Origin: Beaufortia kweichowensis | Lineage: Eukaryota > Chordata > Actinopteri > Cypriniformes > Gastromyzontidae | NCBI GenBank assembly: GCA_019155185.1 | Contig: CM032794.1 | Location: 5,495,988-5,559,987 of the forward strand | Direction of reading: 5' to 3' | Length of the DNA stretch: 64,000 nt | Part shown: positions 38,563-48,164 of the stretch, in pieces | Position numbering within the stretch: the first letter of the stretch is position 1 | How the letters are laid out: each line of letters opens with the position of its first letter | The notes under the pieces: generated by a model | Seen by the model: the letters and a program-made list of their open reading frames with translations, nothing else | What the model was told of the DNA's origin: nothing | Databases searched by the model: none | Translations under genes and position numbers: made by a program

Positions 38563-40044
38563 TAACCATTATGAGCAATTTGTCACAACAGCAAACAATA
38601 AATGTAGTACACAACGATACATTTACAGTGCAAACAATGTTAAGTGAACAGCAAAAAAGAAAAAGCTATATTGACAGCAACTGTGACCACATCTATTGTA
38701 AGTGCATTACCAAAAACATAATTTATGCTTTGTTTGCAAAATCTATTTTTGCTTTGGCTTTTGAAGAAAAATGCCATAGATGCTGTTTAGAGAGCACAAC
38801 ATGTATGAAACGAGTCAACATGGCACACAGGATTTTTGCGTGAACTATCCCTTTAACACATCATTGACCAAGCAGTGCATTTGACCTTTATGGTGTGAGT
38901 CTCTAGTACTCTTTACGGAGCGTGCGGCATACATATGTGAGCGGTAACAAGCAGCAGCCTGCCAGTTAGATAGCATGCGAGTACCAAATTTAGTCAATAC
39001 TGTTCACAATCAATAATGTAAAAAGTCTGGCACCATTCTATTCATTTAGACAGTCCTACTACAATGTACTATCATGATCTTTTTTAATATCCTGAAAAGC
39101 GTATAGCTCAGAAACTCAATACAATACTGTTCTTCCTCATTCTTCATCACTATTCAATCCTGATTCTCTCTCTTTCTCCACATGTATGTTGGAGATTGAG
39201 TCGTCTGAGTGGCATTACCCCGGCAGTGACCCGCACACACAGACACACACGGTTCACTGGTGATTAACAATATCGTGCTGTGCTGCTAAGTGTGATTAAC
39301 CAAACGCTATGGCAACAAGCAGAAAACAAACAGCAAGTGTTGTATCGAGACCGGCACGTCATTTTTGAGAAAAGCACAATGATTAATAACATCAAGAGCG
39401 AAATGATGGAGAGCCGTTTCTCATCTGCCAGCCTCTCACTGCCTCTCCTGCGTATTCACAAAATGTCCTTTGGGTCACCTCGCCTGTCTGTCTCCTTATC
39501 TCTATCTCTTGCTTTCTCACTTAATGTCTCTCGCTCTCACATTTGAATCTTTCTATTCCTCATACTGTAGAGTCTAAAGCGTGCGGTGATGCTATCGTTC
39601 GTGCATTCTCACTGTCTGCTGCATTCACCCTGATGAGATAAGAGAGAAGAAGATGTCCCTGGCTCTCTGCAGTGTACTCCACAGGGGCAGCCGTGTTCTT
39701 CTTAGAGAAAGGCTCTGCACGAAGACATCCATACCCATGACAGGTGCTTTTTTTGACCGTCACTTGTTTTTTGGTTGGAGACAAGTGTCAAGCTGTTGCT
39801 AGGTTACAAGACATGTGGGATGTGATGTGCACATGACAAACATACATATGGGATACACCTTGTACTTGTCGAGAAAGAAAACACTGCAAATTATCCATAA
39901 TGTTGAAGTAGCCTTGAAATCAAAATTTATTTTTTTTTGTCTTTCAGTATAAATGTAGCGCTTCAGGATATCTATATAGCTAATGTGCCCCAAAACATTA
40001 ACAAAAATGTTGAAGATGTAAACATTAAAAAAAGGTTTTACTTC
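38563..40044. other. Non-coding stretch
   Basis: Intronic sequence up to the LTR element. No coding or RNA signal that I recognise. Confidence 0.5.
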
Positions 40045-40049
40045 CAACC

Positions 40050-40426
40050 TGTCACCGAACAGAGGGGACAGAGTCAGCGGATGCAAACAAAGGTGTCTTT
40101 AATAAAACAAACACAAGATGATAACTCAAAACAGGAATGTAACTAAACAAATACTGTCCTTGGAAGTGCTGATGGGTAGTGGTGAACACAGAAGACAAGC
40201 AGAAGACGACATCATGAAAGAAGATGAGACGAAGATGAATTGTAATTGGGCGTAACACACAGGTAAGAGTCCGTAACAAATGTTTAGACAGGACCGTGAC
40301 TGGTAGGGGTGAGTGTCCATACAAGTGTGGTGATGACGGTCAGGTGTTTGATGATGATGATGACAATGAACAACAAGGTGCATTAAGTGAAGCTTAAACG
40401 CACGAAGACAGGTGATCGTGACTACA
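40050..40426 (-). repeat. Left LTR (3' LTR of the minus-strand element)
   Basis: It is collinear with 42851-43247 but about 20 bp shorter, with several small deletions. Near 40318 the bases corresponding to the TATAAAG of the other LTR read CCATAC instead of CCTTTATAC, so its TATA-like word is lost. It shares the AATAAAACAAACACAAGATG block and the GATGATGATGATGACAATGA block. Confidence 0.9.
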
Positions 40427-40489
40427 GTACCCCCGGGTAGAGCGTCCTCGGCCACAAGATCCACGGAGGGGGGAGAGGGAGGCTGGGTG

Positions 40490-40735
40490 GGTGGTCGAGG
40501 TCAGGAGGCTCAGGGTCAGGATCAGGAGGCTCGGGGTCAGGATCAGGAGGCTCGGGGTCAGGATCAGGAGGCTCGGGATCAGGGTCAGGAGGCTCGGGCT
40601 CTGGAGGCTCGGGTCTGGAGGCTTCGGGGGTCAGGATCAGGAGGCTCGGGGGTCAGGATCAGGAGAGGCTGTCAGGGTCTGGAGGCTCGGGGTCAGGGTC
40701 TGGAGGCTCAGTCAGGATCAGGCTCTGCGCCGCTG
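40490..40735. repeat. GGCTCGGGGTCAGGATCAGGA tandem block
   Basis: About ten 18-24 bp units of the form GGAGGCTCGGGGTCAGGATCA, inside the LTR element. Unit lengths are irregular. Confidence 0.85.
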
Positions 40736-40744
40736 GTAAGCGGC

Positions 40745-40995
40745 TCTGACCGCCGGAGTGCAGGTGGTGGCGGCTGGGACTCTGACCGGCCGGGTGCAGG
40801 CTGTGGCGGCTGTGACCGCTGGAGTGCAGGCTGTGGCGGCTGTGACCGCTCGGGTGCAGGCTGTGGCGGCTGTGACTCTGACCGCTCGGGTGCAGGCTGT
40901 GGCGGCTGTGACCGCTCGGGTGCAGGCTGTGGCGGCTGTGACCGGGCCTGGTGCAGGCTGTGGCGGCTGTGACCGCTTCGGGTGCAAAAGGCTGT
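40745..40995. repeat. TGTGGCGGCTGTGACCGCTC tandem block (30 bp)
   Basis: About eight units of a 30-bp repeat, TGTGGCGGCTGTGACCGCTC plus GGGTGCAGGC, inside the LTR element, one with an inserted CTCTGAC. Confidence 0.88.
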
Positions 40996-41027
40996 GGCGG
41001 CTGGCGGCCGCCTGGCTTTCAGAAGCG

Positions 41028-41178
41028 CCGGGAACAGGGGACTCAGAAGCCGGGAACAGGGGACTCACAAGCCGGGAACAGGGGACTCCAAGCCCGGGGA
41101 AGGGGACTCTGGCTGCCGGGAACAGGGGACTCACTGGCGCCGGGAACAGGGGACTCACAAGCGGGAACAGGGGACCCA
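41028..41178. repeat. GCCGGGAACAGGGGACTCA tandem block
   Basis: Six to seven units of roughly 20-25 bp centred on CGGGAACAGGGGACTC, inside the LTR element. Confidence 0.85.
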
Positions 41179-41179
41179 G

Positions 41180-41575
41180 AGGAGACAGGGACTGGGAACC
41201 TAGAGGAGACAGGGACTGGGGACCTAGGGGGAGACAGGAACTGGGGACCTAGGGGAGATAGGAACTGGGGGACCTAGAGGAGACAGGGACTGGGAACCTA
41301 GAAGAGACAGGGACTGGGGATCTAGGGGAGACAGGAACTGGGGACCTAGGGGAGATAGGAACTGGGGACCCTCAGGGATTGGGAACCTAGCGGAGACAGG
41401 GAACCTAGAGGAGACAGGGACTGGGGACCTAGAGGAGACAGGGACTGGGGATCTAGAGGAGGCAGGGACTGGGGACCTAGGGAGACAGGAACTGGGGACC
41501 TAGGGGAGATAGGAACTGGGGACCTAGAGGAGACAGGGATTGGGAACCCAGCGGAGACAGGGACTGGGAATTCCT
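41180..41575. repeat. CTAGAGGAGACAGGGACTGG tandem block
   Basis: About fourteen units of a 24-26 bp repeat (GGAGACAGGGACTGGGGACC with TAG) inside the LTR element. Confidence 0.85.
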
Positions 41576-41639
41576 GAGGAGTCTAGGAAACAGTCTGGGA
41601 ATTTTGGGGCTTCTAAAACACAAACTGGAAACTCTAGGA

Positions 41640-41785
41640 CATAGTCTAGGAACTCGGGGAAACTCTAGGGCGGAGTCTGGGAACTCGGGAAACTCTAGGG
41701 CGGAGTCTGGGAACTCGGGAAACTCTAGGGCGGAGTCTGGGAACTCGGGGAAACTCTAGGGCGGAGTCTGGGAACTCCGGGCCCT
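41640..41785. repeat. AAACTCTAGGGCGGAGTCTG tandem block
   Basis: Four to five units of a 30-31 bp repeat, AAACTCTAGGGCGGAGTCTG plus GGAACTCGGG, inside the LTR element. Confidence 0.88.
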
Positions 41786-42185
41786 CTTGGCCGGACTGGA
41801 GAGGGCCCTCTTGGCCGGGACTGGAGGCTCGGAACGCCCTCTTGGCCGGGACTTGCCCTCTTGGCCGGGACTTTGGGAACGCCCTCTTGGCGGGACTGGA
41901 GGCTCGAACGGCCCTCTTGGCCTGGACTGGAGGCTCGGGAACGCCCTCTTCGGGACTGGAGGCTCGGAACGGCCCTCTTGGCCGGGACTGGAGGCTGGGG
42001 AACGCCCTCTTGGCCGGACTGGAGGCTCGGAACGGCCCTCTTGGCCGGACTGGATCCCTCTGGCCGACTGGAGGCTCGAACGCCCTCTTGGCCGGACTGG
42101 AGGCTCGAACGCCCTCTTGGCGGGACTGGAGGTTCGAACGGCCCTCTTGGCGGGACTTGAACGCCCTCTTGGCGGACTGAGGTCC
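41786..42185. repeat. CCCTCTTGGCCGGGACTGGA tandem block
   Basis: About fourteen units near 30 bp (CCCTCTTGGCCGGGACTGGA with GGCTCGGAACG). Frequent one- to three-base losses, such as GGCCGGGACT against GGCCGGACT or GGCGGGACT, make the frames incoherent. Confidence 0.88.
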
Positions 42186-42700
42186 GAACGCCATCTTGGC
42201 GAAGCGCCATCTTGGCCGGACGCGACTGACTCGAAGCGCCATCTTGGCCGGACGCGGACTTTGATTCTCGGAAGCGCCATCTTGGCCGGACGTGACTCGA
42301 AGCGGCCATCTTGGCCGGACGCGACTGGCTCGAAGCGCCATCTTGGCCGGACGTGACTCTCGAAGTTCGAAGCGGCCATCTTGGCCGTGACAGAACGGGA
42401 GGGCCATCTTGGCCGTGACAGAACACGGGGGAGCTGGCCATCTTGGCCGTGACAGAACACGGGGAGCCGCCATCTCGGCTGCGCCAGAAATGCCATCGTG
42501 ACCACGCCAGAACCCTGGGGAGCGGCCATCTTAGCAGCGGCAAAACTCGGCGGCGGCCATCTTGACCGCTGGCAGAACTCTCGGCGGCGGCCATCTTAGC
42601 CGCTGCAAACTCGGCGGCGCCATCTTAGCCGCGGCAGAACTCTCGGCGGCGGCCATCTTAGCCGCGGCAGAACCCTCGGGCGGCGGCCGCCTTAGCCGCA
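42185..42700. repeat. GCCATCTTGGCC tandem array, about 16 copies (YY1-like motifs)
   Basis: First half (to about 42460): GCCATCTTGGCCGGACGCGA units of about 30 bp. Second half: GGCGGCCATCTTAGCCGC units. The core CCATCTT and its reverse AAGATGG match the centre of the YY1 motif (GCCGCCATCTTG) with about one mismatch in most copies. In element sense the array lies directly downstream of the 5' LTR, where leader sequence would be. Confidence 0.85.
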
Positions 42701-42850
42701 GCAGAAATGGCGCTGAGACTGGCGACAACCACGGAGAGGAGGAGTGTTTAGTGCTAGGTGCGGTGGGAAGTGGTGGTTGGAAGGCTTGACGAGCCGCTTC
42801 AAATAAATCCCGGAAAGCAACTGACTCATTATGTTGTGGGTCCTGTCTTC

Positions 42851-43247
42851 TGTCACCGAACAGAGGGGAAGAGTCAGCGGATGCAAACAAAGGTGTCTTT
42901 AATAAAACAAACACAAGATGATAACTCAAAACAGGAATGTAACTAAACAAATACTGTCCTTGGAAGTGCTGATGGGTAGTGGTGAACACAGAAGACGAGA
43001 AGCGACGATGAAGAAGATGAGACGAAGATGAATCCACAGGTAATGGCGTAACACACAGGTAAGAGTCCGGTAACAAATGTTTAGACAGGACCGTGACTGG
43101 TAGGGGGTGAGTGTCCTTTATACAAGTGTGGTGATGACGGTCAGGTGTTGGTGATGATGATGATGACAATGAACAACAGGTGTGCGGAGGTGCAGGGTGA
43201 CATGGGAAGTGAAGTTTAAACGCACGAAGACAGGTGACATCGTGACA
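42851..43247 (-). repeat. Right LTR (5' LTR of the minus-strand element)
   Basis: A 397-bp terminal repeat starting TGTCACCGAACAGAGG and ending ATCGTGACA on the + strand. It carries the intact TATA-like word at 43116-43122 and ATTAAA at 42898-42903 in minus sense. Confidence 0.9.
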
Positions 43248-43318
43248 CAACCATTACAGATTAGTCCATTTTTATGATTGATAAAAATTATTATTCTGCA
43301 CTTCAGTAAGATAAACTA

Positions 43319-43632
43319 CAGTACCAGTCAAACTTTGAAAATGATGAAAAAATGTTTCTGGTGTATATTTCAATGTTTAAACTCAATTACTTTTCTAGAC
43401 AAAAATATAATCATGCCAACATATTAGTTTCTTTAATTAGAAAACTAAAATATTTTTTTGAAATGGATTACTTGGACAAAATAATGAATAAAAAGCAGCC
43501 AGTAAGAGTCCATCATAGATAGAAATTACTTCAGTGCTGTTTTAAATGTTTTCCAGGTTGACACCGGATAATAAAAATGGCAAAAATTTAAACAATAGTG
43601 AGTAAGTGTTTCCAAACTTTTGCCTGGCACTG
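43319..43632. mobile_element. 314-bp Tc1/mariner-like non-autonomous element
   Basis: It begins CAGTACCAGTCAAACTTTG and ends CCAAACTTTTGCCTGGCACTG, inverted termini, flanked by TA on both sides (43317-43318 and 43633-43634). It has no transposase frame. The same family is present in the lrfn4 intron at 10531. Confidence 0.8.
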
Positions 43633-43634
43633 TA

Positions 43635-44309
43635 AAGGCTATTGGCTATTTTAAAAGGGAGAATTATTCAATATTTCTGGCCCTAATGTCCGGTTTCAGA
43701 AGAAAAATACATATCACATACAAAACTAAAAAGCATTTTCTGGATCCTTTGAGAGGAAGGAGAAACTTTTGTAAGTAAGTTTTCTTTATCAGTCCAACTA
43801 CAAATCAAGTTAAGGGACCAGGCTGAAACAATTATGGCTTTTATGGAAGAGCTAGAACTAGATAAAATCTGTGCCAATTTTTTAGCAAGGTTAGGGCCAA
43901 AAAACAAAACAACTCTGGTCAGCTGCTTAAGCCGTTTCTTTTAGTCTGAATGGTCAATTCATGGCCAGAAAAAGCTACAATGTGGATGAGATTTACATCA
44001 GGGTGTCAAAGGCCTATGGTAAAAACACCAGACACGCATCTACAAGGACACTTAAACTGGTCATGTTCACACAAAAATTCGCAAATTAATTACAATCTGT
44101 TCTTAACAAAGAAGGAATTACACATTCTCTATTTTCAGTACATCAGACACCAGCATACTGATCTGAGGCTGCAGAGCTCAAAATTGTCTCTCCCTTTCTT
44201 GCTCCCTGTCACCTCCCCTGTGACTGTCTCCGTCCCCTCTTCCTGAAAGGGGTCTCCATCTCTTTTAAGTGAATTCAGGGGCTACCCATCTGTTGGTGCT
44301 GATAACCTC

Positions 44310-44361
<52 letters not shown>

Positions 44362-45840
44362 AAGGAAAGATTGTAGGAGTTAATGGTAACAGCTGCAAAC
44401 AAAACATGAAATTTATAGTAACTATATGCGAACATGCAAAATAAAGGAGGTGGAGAGAGATGAAGAATGAGGTGTGTATAATAAATACCATGTTCCCTTA
44501 ACATCCAGTTTAAGATGATTTTATGTCTGTTTTTGAAAACGCCATAGATATGCCAATCCTGTGTGAGCATTTCGCTGGTTGCTGGAAAGAATAGCTATCT
44601 GCTATCTGATGGAGCACTTATAAAAAGATTATTCATTTATGTATGTTCAAAACCGACTTATCACCCATCCTATGATTTTGACCAAGAAACCAACATTGTT
44701 GCGAATAAATATTTGCTTGGTTATCTAAAGCTCACCTGAATGTGCTTTTTATCATTGGAAATGATCTTATGATGTCTGAAACCTGTTTCTATTCAATTCA
44801 GCTAGCTGAGGTTTTACAAACAGCTGAAATCTTTGTTTGGCTGCATTACAAAAGTAGATAGAGATGAAAATGTGGACAAAATGTGCATTCTAAACAGAAA
44901 AAAAGGGACATTATTCTGGTACTGATAGTATTACATATTAAATAAGCAACAGAACACACACACACACTTAGATTTGCTAAATACATGCACATAGAAAACA
45001 ATACTTCCAAAATCCCTTGAGCACAGAAAAAAACTCAGAGATTCATAACTTTGAGACTTCAGTACAGTGATGAGAACAAGGAAAAGGCCTTTCTGAATGT
45101 GTTAAACTGAATTAAACTGTATTGCTTGAAAACAGGAGAAATAACAGAATGACAGGTAGCAGATGAAAAAAGCGGAGAGCACCAAACCTCAGCAGACCAG
45201 GAGGGTGAATAAGAGAGAGATATAACATACTGAGATATGACAGAGAAACAGACAGAAAGGATAAACTAGAGAAAAAAGTTATTAGTAAGGGAAGGAAGGA
45301 AAAACAAAATCCCTCATGAGACATAACAAATATGTTCAGACAGAATCTATACAGATGCAAGCAAATATATGGGAGAAGGGGGCACAGAGAAGAGATGAGG
45401 TGAGATGTACCCATGAAGCCTACTGAGACACGAGGAGAGAAGAGAAATGAACACTGACACACTAGACTGAGGCTTGAGAAAGAGCGTACGATGAGGACGC
45501 ATGAAAAAAAACTAAATTGAAAATGAGAATGTGTGAAAACATATCAACAACTAGGAAATGTGTGTGTGTGTGTGTGGAGAGAATAGATGAATGAACAATA
45601 GAGAGATAAAGATTAAAGCAGAGGAAAGGAAACCTCAAAAATGTTGAGCGTTAAGACAATAGAAAGGGTAAAAACATATATAAAGGAAGAAAATGGGTGG
45701 AAAAAATAAAAAAGTTTAATAAGCTACTAAAATAGGTAATCACTTCAACATGTAAAGTATTAATTTATTCTTACAAACAATGTTATGAAATGTTATGAAA
45801 CTCAGCTAAAGTCATCTTTTTGTGACTTACTGTTTTCTAC
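43635..45840. other. Non-coding stretch with (CT)n
   Basis: Intronic DNA with a 46-bp CT microsatellite at 44313-44358. The open frames here are composition artefacts. No exon seen. Confidence 0.5.
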
Positions 45841-45849
45841 ATAAAATCA

Positions 45850-46345
45850 ATATGTAACATAACATCAATCCACCACAATATAAAGATTATTCTGTGAACA
45901 TTCTGTGCTATATAAAATATAACATTGATAACTTTAATATTGACCAGATAAGATTCTTTCAAAGATTTAAATTATAGTAAAATTAATAGGTGAAATCAAA
46001 CTTTGATGCTTGTTATCTCAGAATTAGATTTGTAGACTTTAGCCTGGTTTTCACAGATAGGGACACAAATATATTTTTGTATAAGGGAAAATGACACACA
46101 TTACATCTATTTTACTGACCCATATAGTGTTTCTGCAAACAAAATGAAATCATATTTAAATCATTTTAATCTCTCTCTCTCTATGAAACTTTGTTCTATT
46201 TGTGACCCTGTCTGTGAAAACATTTTGAAATTATGAGATAACAAGCTTCAAAGTTTGATTTTACCAGTAAATATTACTATGATTTTAATCTTTTACATGT
46301 CATTGCTCAGTCAATATTAAATTCACATTAAATTCTGAGTAAATC
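45850..46345. mobile_element. Two inverted copies of the TGTGACC-ended element
   Basis: 45850-46070 carries AATAGGTGAAATCAAACTTT and TAGACTTTAGCCTGGTTTTC in forward orientation. 46200-46345 starts TGTGACCCTGTCTGTGAAAA and continues as the reverse complement of the same segment (ATAACAAGCTTCAAAGTTTG). They are about 130 bp apart and could form a long hairpin. Confidence 0.7.
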
Positions 46346-46349
46346 ACAA

Positions 46350-46734
46350 AAAGCTAATATTAACCAAGCTCATATTAAACTGGTTCAAATAGGTTTCCCA
46401 TCATACCATGGCCCAAACCTTCTAAAACCAGCAAACCAAAAGGCGAGGGACACCAGCTTGGTAATAAACAGGTAAAAATATTTCCCCACATCAGGAGCTT
46501 GACTCAATAATTGAAAGAAAGTGAAGATAACCTTGTAAGGCGAGAAAAAGTACACGCAAGAACACATCAAATACACACACAGCTCCTATTCATACAGAAT
46601 CAGACCTTTACCGGGTCAGAGGTTATGATATCATAGCTGTCCTTTCACTAAAACACCTGTCAATCAGCCATTGCTATGGAAACACCAATCTGACCTTTTA
46701 TTAAAGCTCTCTATAGACAAACCACATCAGACAG

Positions 46735-46770
<36 letters not shown>

Positions 46771-47635
46771 AGCACATTTACCAAAGACATTGTTTTTTCA
46801 CCCTAGCCCTGATGCATTCAATTATTAGGCTTCCCACAGTAACACAAGATGAAAAACAAGCGGGCAGACATTAAAGCTGGTACCTTTTATCTAAATAAGC
46901 CATTAGAGTCAAACCTCAGAGCTGCTGTAATGCAAAATAAGCTGGTCAGCATCAGCGTTTGAGAGTTAAAAGACATTTCAAAGACGAGCGCGTCATTCAA
47001 CAGAGCACGTCAGGTCAACGTGTGGCCGGTACATCACGTTCACGCTCTCTATTCCTGTCATCATGTCAGGACCCTCGACAGGAACGTCATTTTCATGGGA
47101 ATTGTGTGATATTTGCACGCAGTCACATCTCTGATGAGATTGATAAATGTCACTTCACTGTGCTCACATATACTCCAGTGGGACAACCAGCCAATGTCAA
47201 CACAAATATACAGATTACTGCTCTCGACAGATATTTAAACCAGTCTGTTGAGACCAGAAGCACGCACACATTTGTTCAGGCATTCCACTGCTGAGTTCAC
47301 AACTTGCAAATTGTAAGTTGTTGTTATTTTGGCAGAGTTCGTTCACTCAATTCATCGTTAATTAAAGCCCCTATAAGTCAGTTTACCTGCCGACCATATT
47401 GGTAACTGCTCTAAGCAGCTGTTTACTTTTTAGATAATAGACACATAAGTGCAGCTTTTATTTACCAGAGTTAGAAAAAAAAAGAAACCTACAAAAGTGT
47501 CAAGATTAAGTTTCAAATCAGCAATAAAATCTGTCAACAGTGGTATCATCAGTTTTGCTTCTTGAGGTTAAATCATGTAAAACAATATAGGCACATGCAC
47601 CTGTGCAAAGCAAACAAAAAAAGTGATAAAAAGTG
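46350..47635. other. Non-coding stretch
   Basis: AT-rich intron with a CT microsatellite at 46738-46766. Nothing else recognised. Confidence 0.5.
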
Positions 47636-47700
47636 TTTTTGTAACTCAACTGGTATCGGCGCAAAAGTCATGGGTTTGACTGATGTTAAATGTGTAGCTA
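47636..47700 (+). mobile_element. tRNA-derived SINE fragment
   Basis: GTAACTCAACTGGTATCGGC resembles a tRNA A box, followed at tRNA-like spacing by TCATGGGTTTGACTGA, a degraded B box. The arrangement is that of a tRNA-derived SINE head, not an intact tRNA. Confidence 0.5.
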
Positions 47701-48084
47701 ATGGCATAAAAAAATAAATAAAATCAGCCCCGAAAATACAAACGTGAAGTAAAAACTGTAGAAAGTAGTTAGATATCTTACAGATAATGCATCTTGTGCA
47801 CAGCTAATGTTTATTCTTGTTCATTGTAATTAATGATGTTTTTATTTCATTTGTAACAACAATAATTATTCAAACTGAAAAATGGATTTCAATCACGTTC
47901 ATAATTCAGTTGATGTCTTTGACATAAATGTACAAATCTGTACCTACAGTATACAGTATCGCTATAAAATTCCCTCATGTACTGTAAGGTAAAAGCAAAA
48001 CGGGGTAGATATTACTTTTACATGCATGCGATTCAGCACGTACTTATTCTGAATTGATTTATACTGTAAAACATTTACATTATG

Positions 48085-48160
48085 CATTTTAATAGCACAT
48101 GGGAATCGAACCCATGACATTCACATCTCTGTTACTACACTGAGCCGAGCTTCAGGAACA
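48085..48160 (-). mobile_element. tRNA-derived SINE head with intact B box
   Basis: The reverse complement reads GAAGCTCGGCTCAGTGTAGT, then TCATGGGTTCGATTCCCATG. GGTTCGATTCC is a canonical pol III B box, and the A-box-like GGCTCAGTGT lies upstream at tRNA-like spacing. It is followed by an A/T-rich tail. It does not fold as a complete tRNA. Confidence 0.6.
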
Positions 48161-48164
48161 CTAT

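Larger units (their letters stand above)
40050..43247 (-). mobile_element. Non-autonomous LTR retrotransposon (about 3.2 kb, no gag/pol)
   Basis: It has two direct terminal repeats (40050-40426 and 42851-43247), each bounded by TGTCACC... and ...GTGACA or a near variant, and a 5-bp target duplication CAACC at 40045-40049 and 43248-43252. Orientation is taken as minus: in that sense the right LTR has TATAAAG (43116-43122) followed by ATTAAA (42898-42903) near its 3' end, the usual promoter/polyadenylation order. A purine run (CGGGGGTACTG) precedes the left LTR. The 2.4-kb interior has no protease, reverse transcriptase or integrase motifs; it is a mosaic of GC-rich tandem repeats. No clear primer-binding site was recognised after the 5' LTR. 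Mobilisation would require a related autonomous element. Confidence 0.9.

Noticed and set aside
40412..41277. Gly/Arg-rich open frames on the plus strand
   Set aside because: Same cause: repeat blocks lacking stop codons. They lie antisense to the inferred element orientation.
41646..42594. Long overlapping open frames on the minus strand (257-289 codons, AKMA/SPAKRAF-like repeats)
   Set aside because: They are translations of GC-rich tandem repeats inside the LTR element, in three frames at once, with no conserved domain and abundant frame shifts between units.
48085..48160. Intact tRNA gene on the minus strand
   Set aside because: The B box is good, but acceptor and anticodon stems do not form a full cloverleaf; better explained as a tRNA-derived SINE head.
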